DNA of 64,000 nt from an uncultured Clostridia bacterium (GCA_949106495.1 CARYZD010000003.1:1-64000); one strand, 5' to 3'. Counted from the stretch's first letter, positions 35,192-43,945 are shown. The notes: generated by a model from the letters alone, not told the origin. Numbers and translations are program-made.

Positions 35192-36928
35192 TTATTGTTC
35201 CTCCTTTAAAAATAGCATATCTTTAAGTGTATTTCCTGGTGGTACCATAGGTGTTACATTTAAAGTATCATCTATAATAAACTCAATTATAGTTGGAGTA
35301 TTTTTATTTTGTTTTGCAAATTCAAATGCCTCTTTAACTTCTTCTCTTTTTGTTACTCTAACTGCTTTTGCACCATAACTATCAGCAAGTTTTATAAAAT
35401 TTGGTGTATATTCAGGACAACATTTATCTTTATTTTTACAATTTTTCTCACATGATTTTCTAAATTTCAAACAAGTAGAAGAATATCTTTTATTATAAAA
35501 CATTTCTTGCCATTGTCTTACATTTCCTAAATATCCGTTATTAAAAATACACACAACAATAGGCAACTCTTGACATACTGCTGTAGCTAATTCTTGAATG
35601 TTCATTTGAACTCCACCATCTCCAGAAATGGATATTACATCCTTTTCTGGACATCCAATTTTAGCACCTATTGCAGCTGGCAAACCATATCCCATTGTAC
35701 CTAGTCCACCAGATGTAAGTAATTTTTTATTATTATCTATGTCTATAAACTGAGTTGTCCATAATTGGTTTTGACCAACATCTGTTGTTATAATAACATT
35801 ATCATATAACTCATTTATAGTTTTAATAATATATTCTGGTGTTAATATATGATTGTTATCTACCATTTTTATTGGATAATCTTCTTTCCATTTTTTTATT
35901 TCACTTATCCAACTATCTAAATTTAATTTTTTAGCTTTCTTAATTAATACATCTATAGCATTATTTGCATCTGCAACAATTGGTATATCTACCGAAATAT
36001 TTTTAGATATTGCTGCTGGGTCTATATCTACATGAATTATTGTTGCATTTTTTGCAAACTCTCCAATTTTACCTGTTATTCTGTCATTAAATCTTGTGCC
36101 AATTGAAAATAATACATCACAATTAGATATTGTAGTATTGGCAGCATAACTTCCATGTATACCTAAATTACCCACATATAATTCATGTGTTGTAGGGATT
36201 GCACCTTTACCCATAATAGTTGTAACAACTGGAACACCTGTAATTTCAACTAGTTTTTGCATAGCCTCATTAGCATGAGCAATATTTACACCTCCACCAA
36301 TTAAGAAAACTGGCTTTTTAGCTTTACTTAATATATCCATTGCCTTATTAACTTGACCAATATGTACTGATGTATTTGGATTATATCCTCTAATATTTAT
36401 TTCCTTTGGATAATTATCTGAGCCTAGTGCAAGTTGGATATCTTTAGGTATATCTACAACAACTACACCTGGTTTACCACTTTGGGCTATATAAAAAGCA
36501 TTATGTATAATTTTTGCCAAATCTTCTCTTTTCCTAACTGTCACTGCATATTTACAAATATTACGTACAATTCCAACTGTATCTACTTCTTGGAATGCAT
36601 CATTACCAATAAGATGTGTAGGTACTTGCCCAGTAAAGCAAACAAGTGGTACTGAATCATAATTTGCTGTTGCAATACCAGTAACTAAATTTGTTGCTCC
36701 TGGTCCACTTGTAACTAAACATACTCCTACCTTTCCTGTTGAACGTGCATACCCATCTGCTGCGTGAACTAAAGCTTGTTCATGACGTGGTAATATAACA
36801 TCAATATTTCTATCTTCATATAATGCATCAAATAGGTCAATTGCCTGACCCCCTGGATACGCAAATAATTTTTCCACATTTTCTTCTTTTAAGGCTTTAA
36901 CAAATAATTCTGCGCCTGTTATCTTCAT
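35192..36928 (-). CDS. ilvB: acetolactate synthase large subunit
   Basis: 578 residues, cytoplasmic, ThDP-, FAD- and Mg-dependent. Condenses two pyruvates, or pyruvate and 2-ketobutyrate, in valine/leucine and isoleucine synthesis. Motifs: FAYPGGQAIDLFDAL, RHEQALVHAADGYAR with the catalytic Glu, and the ThDP motif GDGGVQMN...NNGYLGNVRQWQ. An unusual Cys/Lys-rich insertion lies near 35425-35490 (YSSTCLKFRKSCEKNC and KDKCCPEYT), six cysteines between the RYS strand and the NFIKLADSYGA helix. The start is the ATG at 36928 after GGGGGTG; the ATG at 36943 overlaps the RBS. Controlled by a leader-peptide attenuator; ilvN follows. Confidence 0.95.
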   Translation of the reverse strand: MKITGAELFVKALKEENVEKLFAYPGGQAIDLFDALYEDRNIDVILPRHEQALVHAADGYARSTGKVGVCLVTSGPGATNLVTGIATANYDSVPLVCFTGQVPTHLIGNDAFQEVDTVGIVRNICKYAVTVRKREDLAKIIHNAFYIAQSGKPGVVVVDIPKDIQLALGSDNYPKEINIRGYNPNTSVHIGQVNKAMDILSKAKKPVFLIGGGVNIAHANEAMQKLVEITGVPVVTTIMGKGAIPTTHELYVGNLGIHGSYAANTTISNCDVLFSIGTRFNDRITGKIGEFAKNATIIHVDIDPAAISKNISVDIPIVADANNAIDVLIKKAKKLNLDSWISEIKKWKEDYPIKMVDNNHILTPEYIIKTINELYDNVIITTDVGQNQLWTTQFIDIDNNKKLLTSGGLGTMGYGLPAAIGAKIGCPEKDVISISGDGGVQMNIQELATAVCQELPIVVCIFNNGYLGNVRQWQEMFYNKRYSSTCLKFRKSCEKNCKNKDKCCPEYTPNFIKLADSYGAKAVRVTKREEVKEAFEFAKQNKNTPTIIEFIIDDTLNVTPMVPPGNTLKDMLFLKEEQ

Positions 36929-36974
36929 TAAAAACACCCCCATAATATCTTTATTATTTATACAATTATTTAAA

Positions 36975-37160
36975 TATGAAAAAAAGCTATGTAGTTTTAC
37001 CTACATAGCTTAATGTATTTTAATTTATAATATTAATACAACTTTAAGTCTATTGTAGGTACGCCAACATGCACTCGTATCTACAATAGATACCAGTGCT
37101 TAACTAAGTAATAAGACGTTTAAAGTTACATTAATATTTTTCATTACAATTACTTCCTTT
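36975..37160 (-). promoter_or_regulatory. transcription attenuator of ilvBN
   Basis: Minus-strand leader with an encoded leader peptide (37100-37144), a hairpin GCACT...AGTGC just after its stop (about 37068-37096), a segment CTACAATAGACTT (about 37048-37060) and a terminator AAGCTATGTAG / CTACATAGCTT plus T-run (36975-37011). The peptide-coding segment AATATTAATGTAACTTTAA is complementary, with two G-U pairs, to TTAAAGTTGTATTAATATT at 37027-37049. CTACAATAGACTT can also pair with the 5' arm of the terminator, with two bulges, as an antiterminator. This is the layout of ribosome-stalling attenuation. Confidence 0.8.
37100..37144 (-). CDS. ilvL: ilv leader peptide
   Basis: 14-residue peptide MKNINVTLNVLLLS, with RBS AGGAAG about 8-10 bases before the ATG. 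Seven of the 13 residues after Met are Ile, Val or Leu (Ile4, Val6, Leu8, Val10, Leu11-13), the products of the pathway. Low charged branched-chain tRNA should stall the ribosome on these codons and free the downstream antiterminator. The peptide itself has no expected function. Confidence 0.8.
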   Translation of the reverse strand: MKNINVTLNVLLLS

Positions 37161-37177
37161 CAAATTTTAATGATATT

Positions 37178-37206
37178 ATAATACTACATTAACTTTATTT
37201 TGTCAA
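37178..37206 (-). promoter_or_regulatory. promoter of the ilv leader transcript
   Basis: Minus strand TTGACA (37206-37201), 17 bases, TATTAT (37183-37178), about 25 bases ahead of the leader RBS. Confidence 0.7.
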
Positions 37207-37336
37207 ATATAATTAAACAATTTTTATATAATAATCTATATAAACAATAATTGACAATAAACAAATAGAATGCTATAATTTTGTTTCAAAATACATTTTA
37301 ACTCCATGATAAATATCAAAAAGGAGGTTGTTTAAT

Positions 37337-37711
37337 ATGAGAGTACCAATTGCAAGTTGTATAATTCATGAAGAAGCGTTAAAAAACAGTAAAATAAAAA
37401 AACGTCTTGAACACTATAACTCATGTAGTGAAGCAGAAAAAGAAAAAATCAAACAAATAGATAGATTTCATGCTTTAGCTTCACTAACTAATAAGAAATT
37501 TATAGAGGGAATTATTACAGATATATCATCAAAAGTAAAAGACTATAAAATAACTTACACTTTTTATATAAGTGGTTATAAACAAAAATTTAAATATTCT
37601 ATTTATGAAGATGATGAAAAAGAAAAACTTAATAGTAATGACAATATCTTAGTAATAGTAGATAGAGAAGAGAATTATTATTTAGTTAATAGACTAGAAC
37701 ATAAGTTATAA
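37337..37711 (+). CDS. small OB-like protein of unknown function
   Basis: 124 residues, not recognised. A helical N-terminal part (HEEALKNSKIKKRLEHY) is followed by a barrel-like core FIEGIITDISSKVKDYKITY, TFYISGYKQKFKYSIY, SNDNILVIVD, NYYLVNRL. The core matches in order and spacing that of the 24490 protein. Start at 37337, following AAAGGAGG; TTG at 37328 is too close to the RBS. Single gene with its own terminator. Confidence 0.6.
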   Translation: MRVPIASCIIHEEALKNSKIKKRLEHYNSCSEAEKEKIKQIDRFHALASLTNKKFIEGIITDISSKVKDYKITYTFYISGYKQKFKYSIYEDDEKEKLNSNDNILVIVDREENYYLVNRLEHKL

Positions 37712-37715
37712 CAAT

Positions 37716-37751
37716 AAAGAGTAATTAGAAATATATATCTAATTACTCTTT
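37716..37751. terminator. bidirectional terminator
   Basis: 14-bp perfect stem AAAGAGTAATTAGA / TCTAATTACTCTTT between converging genes. Confidence 0.85.
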
Positions 37752-37774
37752 TTATTATATTTTTAAAGTATTAA

Positions 37775-40366
37775 TTATTTATTTTCTCCATAATAAGCAT
37801 CAATTAAGATTTGTTTTAAATCTTCAACTAATGGTAATTTAGGGTTTGCAGTTGTACATTGATCTTCAAAAGCTTTATATGCAAGTTCTTCAACTTTTTC
37901 CATATATTCTTTTTCATCAATTCCCTCATCTTTAAATGATGTAGACATATTTAATTCTTTCATTAATTCTCTAATAGCCTTAATTAAAGAATCTACACCT
38001 TGCTCTGTAGTTTTAGCATCAAATCCTTGACGTTTTGCAATATCTGCATATCTTTTATCTGCAATAAAGAACTCATATTTAGGGAATGATACAAATTTAT
38101 CTGGCATAATTGAGTTATATTTTATTACATATGGTAAAAGTATTGCATTTGCTCTACCATGTGGAACATGGTACTCTGCACCAATTTTATGTGCTAGAGA
38201 ATGGTTAATTCCTAAGAATGCATTTGAGAATGCCATACCTGCAATAGTACTTGCATTGTGCATTTTTTCTCTAGCATCTTTATCTGCAGAATCTTTAAAT
38301 GATCTAGCTAAATAATTAAATACAAGTTCAATAGCTTTTTCTGCAAGACCATCTGTATAATCACTTGCCATATTAGATACATAAGCTTCAATAGCATGTG
38401 TTAATACATCCATACCAGTATCAGCTACACTCTTTGCTGGTAGAGAGTATACAAGTTCTGGGTCAATAATTGCTACTGTTGGAACAAGTGCATAATCTGC
38501 AAGTGGATATTTCATATTGTTTACTTTATCTGAAATAACAGCAAATGAAGTTGTCTCAGAACCAGTACCACTTGTAGTTGGTATTGCAACAAGTTTTGCT
38601 TTTTTACCTAAATCTTCAATTTTATATACTCTTTTTCTAATATCCATGAATTTATTTTTCATAGCATCTAAGTTTACTTCAGGTTGTTCATATAATAGCC
38701 ACATACCTTTTGCAGCATCTATCGCACTACCACCACCAAGAGCTATAATACAATCTGGATTAAATTGTCTCATCATTTCAACACCTTTATTAATTGTATC
38801 AAAAGATGGATCTGGTTCTACTTGGTCAAATACATATGAATGTACTTTATTTTTTCTATTTCTTAAATGATATAGAATTTTATCTGTATATCCAAGTTTT
38901 ACCATAGCATTATCTGTAACAATAAATACTCTAGATATATCTCTCATTACTTCTAGATATTGAATTGAACCTTTTTCAAAGAAAATCTTATTTGGTATTT
39001 TAAACCATTGCATGTTAACCCTCCTTTTTGCCATTCTTTTTACATTAATTAAGTTTACTGCTGATACGTTTGAAGTAGTTGAGTTTCCTCCAAATGTACC
39101 ACAACCTAATGTTAAAGATGGTAAGTTAGTATTATATATATCCCCTATCGCACCATGAGTTGAAGGAGAATTTACTATAATTCTTCCTGCTTTCATGTTC
39201 TTACCAAATTTTTCAATTATATCTTTATCTTCTGCATGAATTACAGCTGAATGTCCAAGTCCACCATATTCAAGTAATTTACAAGCTGTACTAATTGCTT
39301 CATCTTCATTTTTAACCACATAATATGCAAGTATTGGACTAAGTTTTTCCCTAGATAATGGATATTCGTCTCCTACTCCATCAATTTTAGCAATTAATAT
39401 TTTAGTTTTTTCATCTACATCTATTCCAGCATTTTTAGCAATAGTATAAGCAGATTGACCAACTATTGTTGAATTAATATTTAAAGTTCCATTTTTTTCA
39501 ACTATAACATATTTTTGAAGTTTTTCTTTTTCTTTTTCTGTTAAGAAATAACAACCGTATTCTTTCATTAATTTTTCAAATTCAGATTTTACTTCTTTAT
39601 CTACAATTACAGATTGTTCAGAAGCACAAATCATACCATTATCAAAAGTTTTAGACATAATTAAATCTGTAACTGATGTTCTTAGTTTTGCACTTTTGTG
39701 TATGTAACATGGAACATTACCAGGTCCTACTCCAAGTGCTGGTTTACCACAAGAGTATGCAGCTTTAACCATTCCAGTTCCACCTGTAGCAAGAATTATT
39801 TTTACATCTTCATGATGCATAAGTGCATTCGTTGCTTCAACAGAAGGTACCTCAATCCATTGAATACAATTTGCAGGAGCACCAGCTTTTACAGCAGCCT
39901 CTAATACAGTTTTTGCAGCAGCAATACTACATTGTTGTGCTGATGGGTGGAAACCAAAAATAATTGGATTTCTTGTTTTTACAGCAATTAAAGATTTAAA
40001 TATTGTAGTAGCTGTAGGATTTGTTACTGGTGTAACACCTGCAATTATCCCAACTGGTTCTGCTACAAGTTCATAATCTTCTAGCTCATTATCATCTATT
40101 ACACCAACTGTTTTATCATATTTTATATTATGATAAATATATTCTGATGCAAAGATATTTTTAGTAACTTTATCTTCAACTACTCCTCTTTTTGTTTCTT
40201 CAACAGCAAGACGAGCAAGTTCCATATGTTTAGCATTAGCTGCAATTGACATTTGCTTTACAATTTCATCTATTGCGGCTTGGTCTAAGTCCATATATTC
40301 TTTTTCAGCCTCTTTAGCTTTTTTTACAAGCTCATTTATCATTTCTGATACTTTATTTTCTTCCAT
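37775..40366 (-). CDS. adhE: bifunctional acetaldehyde-CoA / alcohol dehydrogenase
   Basis: 863 residues. Converts acetyl-CoA to acetaldehyde and then ethanol with two NADH, the main ethanol route of many fermenters. Residues 1-440 form the aldehyde dehydrogenase domain with the catalytic Cys in NGMICASEQS near residue 246. Residues from about 452 form the iron-dependent alcohol dehydrogenase with GGGSAIDAAKGMW, TTSGTGSE and the metal His in GINHSLAHKIGA and VPHGRANAILLP. AdhE forms long spirosome filaments. RBS AGGAGG. A strong internal RBS and ATG lie at the domain border (see 39011-39029). No regulatory site is visible upstream. Confidence 0.96.
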   Translation of the reverse strand: MEENKVSEMINELVKKAKEAEKEYMDLDQAAIDEIVKQMSIAANAKHMELARLAVEETKRGVVEDKVTKNIFASEYIYHNIKYDKTVGVIDDNELEDYELVAEPVGIIAGVTPVTNPTATTIFKSLIAVKTRNPIIFGFHPSAQQCSIAAAKTVLEAAVKAGAPANCIQWIEVPSVEATNALMHHEDVKIILATGGTGMVKAAYSCGKPALGVGPGNVPCYIHKSAKLRTSVTDLIMSKTFDNGMICASEQSVIVDKEVKSEFEKLMKEYGCYFLTEKEKEKLQKYVIVEKNGTLNINSTIVGQSAYTIAKNAGIDVDEKTKILIAKIDGVGDEYPLSREKLSPILAYYVVKNEDEAISTACKLLEYGGLGHSAVIHAEDKDIIEKFGKNMKAGRIIVNSPSTHGAIGDIYNTNLPSLTLGCGTFGGNSTTSNVSAVNLINVKRMAKRRVNMQWFKIPNKIFFEKGSIQYLEVMRDISRVFIVTDNAMVKLGYTDKILYHLRNRKNKVHSYVFDQVEPDPSFDTINKGVEMMRQFNPDCIIALGGGSAIDAAKGMWLLYEQPEVNLDAMKNKFMDIRKRVYKIEDLGKKAKLVAIPTTSGTGSETTSFAVISDKVNNMKYPLADYALVPTVAIIDPELVYSLPAKSVADTGMDVLTHAIEAYVSNMASDYTDGLAEKAIELVFNYLARSFKDSADKDAREKMHNASTIAGMAFSNAFLGINHSLAHKIGAEYHVPHGRANAILLPYVIKYNSIMPDKFVSFPKYEFFIADKRYADIAKRQGFDAKTTEQGVDSLIKAIRELMKELNMSTSFKDEGIDEKEYMEKVEELAYKAFEDQCTTANPKLPLVEDLKQILIDAYYGENK
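39011..39029 (-). promoter_or_regulatory. internal ribosome binding site within adhE
   Basis: On the minus strand AAAAAGGAGGGTTAACATG occurs in frame exactly between the two enzyme domains; the ATG (39013-39011) starts MQWFKIP. It is as good as any RBS in the window and uses AGG codons, which are unusual in such AT-rich genes. It could start a 412-residue free alcohol dehydrogenase. Confidence 0.55.
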
Positions 40367-40539
40367 AAGAATCCTCCTATTCTCAAAACTCTAATTATGA
40401 TTTTAACATGAAGAAATGCTATTATCAAGCACATTCTATCAATTAAACAATTTATTTTTTATATCGATAAAAACTATTTACGTACATGATTTTTTACGAT
40501 ATAATATAGAGTATATTTTATTTTCTTGAGGTGAAAAAT

Positions 40540-40965
40540 ATGAAAGAAGAAAAAGATAATATTCAAAAAATTGTTGATGATATTAAAAAGAATAAACCCG
40601 AAAAAGAAAGAGACCCATTATTTTTAATAATTGGTGCTATTTTACTTGCTATTGGATTATTCATACTAAGTAGAAAAATAATGGTTACATCTGGATTTTT
40701 TGGTTATAATTTATGGGGATTTCATATGGGATTTGGGCTAGTAATACTTCCACTAATATTTGGTATAATTTGGATGTTTTATAATCCTAAATCTATATGG
40801 GCAAAAATATTAAGTATACTTGGAGCAATATTTATCATAGTTAGTGTAATAATGAATACTGGAATCCATTTAATGGCTATGAGTCTATATGACTATATAA
40901 TAATTGTTGGTATGATAGCTGCAGGTATTGGATTACTATTTAGATATTATTTTAAGAAAAAGTAA
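40540..40965 (+). CDS. membrane protein of unknown function
   Basis: 141 residues. A charged N-terminus of about 30 residues is followed by four hydrophobic helices (about 33-50, 66-86, 91-110, 113-133) and a short lysine tail. No family recognised. The start is the ATG at 40540 after GAGGTG; GTG at 40531 overlaps the RBS. The next gene follows after 31 bases and may share its transcript. Confidence 0.6.
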   Translation: MKEEKDNIQKIVDDIKKNKPEKERDPLFLIIGAILLAIGLFILSRKIMVTSGFFGYNLWGFHMGFGLVILPLIFGIIWMFYNPKSIWAKILSILGAIFIIVSVIMNTGIHLMAMSLYDYIIIVGMIAAGIGLLFRYYFKKK

Positions 40966-40996
40966 TATTCTTGTCTATAATATTATTAGGTGACTT

Positions 40997-41683
40997 ATGG
41001 ATAACACAAATAAAAATTATATTAAGAAGATTAAGGAAACATATGAATCCAATTTTTCATTTTGGAAGCTATTTTGGATTTTTTATATTGGTTGTTTTTC
41101 AGGAGTAATAGTTGAAATTATATGGTGTTTAGCTAAAAATGGTTATTTCGAATATAGAACAGCATTAATTCTTGAACCATTAAATCCTGTATATGGATTT
41201 GGTGCAGTTGTAATTTCATTATTACTTTTCAATATGAAAAAATGTACTAATTTCACATTATATTTTGCCTCTTTTATCATAGGGGGATTGTTTGAATGTG
41301 CTTGTAGTTTATTTCAAGAATTAGTATTTGGTACTGTTTCATGGGTATATAAACCAAGTAATTTTGGTATACTTGGCAATAGAACAAGCTTATTATATTG
41401 TTTCTTCTGGGGATTTTTAGGTATTGCTTGGTTAAGATTAATTTATCCTGTTTTATCTAAATCAATAGATAAAATATTAACAAGTAAATATGGAAAGAAA
41501 ATAACAATTACAATTGCAATTTTTGTATCATTTGATATTTTATTTTCTTCGGGTGCTGTTTTAAGGCAAAAAGAAAGAAGGAATCAAATTCCTCCTAAAA
41601 ATTTCATTGATACTTTTTATGACAATCATTTTTCAGATGACATTTTAAAATTCTTCTATCACAATATAACTGTAATAGAATAA
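40997..41683 (+). CDS. CmpB-type putative ABC transporter permease (PF06541-like) membrane protein
   Basis: 228 residues with about five transmembrane helices. The section ALILEPLNPVYGFGAVVISLL, around residues 57-77, with FASFIIGGLFECACSLFQE and GILGNRTSLLYCFFWG, matches the widespread Clostridia family named ABC_trans_CmpB. Despite the name, no ATPase partner is known for most members and the function is not established. RBS AGGTGA. It follows another small membrane protein. Confidence 0.7.
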   Translation: MDNTNKNYIKKIKETYESNFSFWKLFWIFYIGCFSGVIVEIIWCLAKNGYFEYRTALILEPLNPVYGFGAVVISLLLFNMKKCTNFTLYFASFIIGGLFECACSLFQELVFGTVSWVYKPSNFGILGNRTSLLYCFFWGFLGIAWLRLIYPVLSKSIDKILTSKYGKKITITIAIFVSFDILFSSGAVLRQKERRNQIPPKNFIDTFYDNHFSDDILKFFYHNITVIE

Positions 41684-42048
41684 AATTGCAAAATTATATT
41701 ATTTTAAGAGTATAGCATTTGCTATATTCTTTTTTTGTCTTATTTTTTATTATAATACCGTATGTACTTCCCTCCTTTGATATATATTAATTAGTTGTTG
41801 CTAAGAACTAAAATACCTGCTTGCTTTATAGGATAGACTTCTTAAATTAGTTTTCATATCTATCTGGTATTGTAGTTCTCTTTATGTACATCGCTATTAT
41901 ACAGCTTTTTTCGTAGATTTTAAGATATTCGATATTTTTCGACAAACGTCGTCTATTCTTCTAACGTTTTTACATTTTAATACATATGTAATTATTTATT
42001 CACAAATATTTTTAATATTCATATCATATAGCAAGGAGGAAGAAAAAA
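41684..42048. other. intergenic region with structured segment
   Basis: 365 bases. 41707-41738 is a terminator-like hairpin (GAGTATAGCA / TGCTATATTC with U-G pairs, T-run). 41803-41878 is bounded by AGAACTAAAATACC and GGTATTGTAGTTCT, a 14-bp stem with one mismatch, with a smaller CCTGC...TAGG-type helix within; it could be an RNA element ahead of the peroxiredoxin gene. CCCTCCTTT at 41770 resembles a motif at 856. No ORF is convincing. Confidence 0.45.
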
Positions 42049-42717
42049 ATGGAAGAAAATACAACTAATATGCCAATGCTTAATAGCGATGCTCCTAGAT
42101 TTACAGCTGATTCAACTTTTGGGCCATTAAAATTAACAGATTATATGGGAAAATGGCTTGTTTTCTTTTCACATCCAGGAGATTATACACCTGTATGCAC
42201 AACAGAAATAATTTCTTTTTCTAAGATGAATAATGAGTTTGAAAAAAGAAATTGTAAATTACTAGGATTAAGTGTTGATAGTAATCCATCACATATAGCA
42301 TGGGTAAATGATATGGAAAAAAATGCTGGTGTTTCTGTTCCTTTCCCAATTATTGCAGACTGTAATAAAGATATAGCAAATATGTATGGTATGGTAAATG
42401 ATATGCATGACGATACTAAAACTGTTAGAAATGTATACATAATAGACCCTAACCAAACAATAAGATGTGTTCTTATTTATCCAGCAACAAATGGAAGAAA
42501 TATAACAGAGATATTAAGAATGGTTGATGCATTACAAATGGCAGATAATGAAGGTGTTGCAACTCCTGCAAATTGGGTACCTGGAAGTGCTACAATTGTC
42601 CCTTCACCAAAAAACTATATAGAATTAATGGAAAAAATGAAAACTAATAATTCAAATAATTGTATGGATTGGTATTTATGTTTTAATAAAGAAAATTCAG
42701 ATATAAGGAGATGGTAA
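42049..42717 (+). CDS. peroxiredoxin (Prx6-like)
   Basis: 222 residues, cytoplasmic. Reduces hydrogen peroxide and alkyl peroxides by its catalytic Cys. The active site HPGDYTPVCTTE holds the peroxidatic Cys, and WVNDME, FPIIAD, RNVYIIDPNQTIR and PANWVPG are typical of the Prx6 group, which is common in anaerobes. The C-terminus has two more cysteines (NNCMDWYLCF) that could act as resolving residues. RBS AAGGAGGAAG. The C-terminal end carries the RBS of the next small gene, so the two are coupled. Confidence 0.9.
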   Translation: MEENTTNMPMLNSDAPRFTADSTFGPLKLTDYMGKWLVFFSHPGDYTPVCTTEIISFSKMNNEFEKRNCKLLGLSVDSNPSHIAWVNDMEKNAGVSVPFPIIADCNKDIANMYGMVNDMHDDTKTVRNVYIIDPNQTIRCVLIYPATNGRNITEILRMVDALQMADNEGVATPANWVPGSATIVPSPKNYIELMEKMKTNNSNNCMDWYLCFNKENSDIRRW

Positions 42718-42718
42718 T

Positions 42719-42853
42719 ATGAATGATTGTTGCTGTAACAACAATTCACAAAATAATATTTGTAGTTGTATAGGTAACTTATTTTGTAATGGTAACTTTA
42801 TACTAATTTTACTACTAATAATATTTTTATTTTGTTTTTGTGGTAATTGCTAA
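42719..42853 (+). CDS. 44-residue cysteine-rich membrane peptide
   Basis: A short gene following the peroxiredoxin stop by one base, with AAGGAG eight bases before its ATG. The 44 residues begin MNDCCCNNNSQNNICSC, contain nine cysteines, and have a central hydrophobic helix FILILLLIIFLF flanked by CFCGNC at the end. It resembles in style the small Cys- or Gly-rich sporulation membrane peptides (YjcZ type), but is not a clear member. The tight coupling with a peroxiredoxin may suggest a thiol or metal role; this is an inference. Confidence 0.65.
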   Translation: MNDCCCNNNSQNNICSCIGNLFCNGNFILILLLIIFLFCFCGNC

Positions 42854-42864
42854 TTATAGAAAAA

Positions 42865-42891
42865 AAGAATATAGAATTTATCTATATTCTT
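42865..42891. terminator. bidirectional terminator
   Basis: AAGAATATAG / CTATATTCTT stem with flanking A- and T-runs between converging genes. Confidence 0.8.
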
Positions 42892-43426
42892 ATTTTTTAG
42901 CTTTTAGTATAATACTTTTTATATATTCAGCTTTACCATCTGTATACTTTTTTCTATCATTACTAAATTTATTATATAGCTCTAACTTTAATTTTTCATA
43001 TCTTTTAGCTTCATCTATATTGTTATTTAAATAGTTTCTAAATAATATATAATTTCTTGCATAAACACTATCTTCAGGCAATACATGTATAAAAGCTTTC
43101 ACTTTACCATCTTCTTCCTTTCTAATTAAGAAGTCGCCTTCATCTGTATTTTGCTCTTTTGTTGTATATATTTCATTTTCTACATATTTTTTAGTGTATC
43201 TAATAAATTCATCTAAATCTTTACACGTTAACAATATATCTATTATTGGTTTAGATTTAATATTTTTAATTGAAGTGCTTCCAACATGCTCAATTTTTAT
43301 ATATTTGCCATCAAATATTTTCTCTAAATTCTGTTTTTCTTCTTTAAAAATTCTATCATATTCTGGATTATAGTCTAAAAGCTCTAAATCACCTCTTTTA
43401 AGTCCTAAATTATCCAAATTATACAC
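42890..43426 (-). CDS. GrpB/UPF0157-family protein
   Basis: 178 residues, cytoplasmic. Nucleotidyltransferase-fold family GrpB: ELLDYNPEYDRIFKEEKQNL, HVGSTSIKNIKSKPIIDILL with the Gly-Ser and Asp of the fold, HVLPEDS and RNYILFRNYL near the end. The substrate is unknown in most cases; some relatives are linked to CoA or phosphate metabolism by annotation only. GTG at 43426 follows the exonuclease stop directly, and TTG at 43417 after AGGTG is an alternative start. Confidence 0.8.
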   Translation of the reverse strand: MYNLDNLGLKRGDLELLDYNPEYDRIFKEEKQNLEKIFDGKYIKIEHVGSTSIKNIKSKPIIDILLTCKDLDEFIRYTKKYVENEIYTTKEQNTDEGDFLIRKEEDGKVKAFIHVLPEDSVYARNYILFRNYLNNNIDEAKRYEKLKLELYNKFSNDRKKYTDGKAEYIKSIILKAKK

Positions 43427-43945
43427 CTACTCTCCATTGTATATTCTTCTAATATTGTTATATACATCTAAAGTTATTTCACAGTCTCTTAGTGACCTAT
43501 GTGCTCCGCTATAATCTATATCAAATCTTGCTGCAAGTGTTCCAAGTTTATGGTTTGGTACATCTTTTACTATTGCTCTAGATAATAGTAGTGTATCCAT
43601 AGCATCATCTCTTACTCCTATTCCAAGTTCTTTTTTCATATATGCATCTAAAAAACTCATATCAAATTTGGCATTGTGTGCCATAAGTCTCATATCTCCA
43701 CAAAATTCATTAAATACTTTAAGTGCCTCTTTTGTACTTAATCCTTCATCTACCATCTCATTTGTTATTCCTGTTAAATTTGTAGTAAACCAAGTAATTG
43801 GTCTTGAAGGTTTTACAAATATATCCATAGTATCTACTACTTCATTATCTACTACTTTTATTGCACCAATTTCTATTATCTCACCATTTTTAGGACTAAG
43901 TCCTGTGGTTTCTAAATCTACTATAACGAAACTATCTTCAAACAT
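43427..43945 (-). CDS. DnaQ-like 3'-5' exonuclease
   Basis: 172 residues, a single DEDDh exonuclease domain. Exo I: VIVDLETTGLSP (Asp and Glu), Exo II: LMAHNAKFDMSFLDAY, Exo III: GAHRSLRDCEIT (His and Asp). It is like the exonuclease domain of PolC or the epsilon subunit, but free-standing. Likely acts in proofreading or single-strand DNA or RNA trimming. RBS GGAGAAG before the ATG. It shares a unit with GrpB. Confidence 0.88.
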   Translation of the reverse strand: MFEDSFVIVDLETTGLSPKNGEIIEIGAIKVVDNEVVDTMDIFVKPSRPITWFTTNLTGITNEMVDEGLSTKEALKVFNEFCGDMRLMAHNAKFDMSFLDAYMKKELGIGVRDDAMDTLLLSRAIVKDVPNHKLGTLAARFDIDYSGAHRSLRDCEITLDVYNNIRRIYNGE

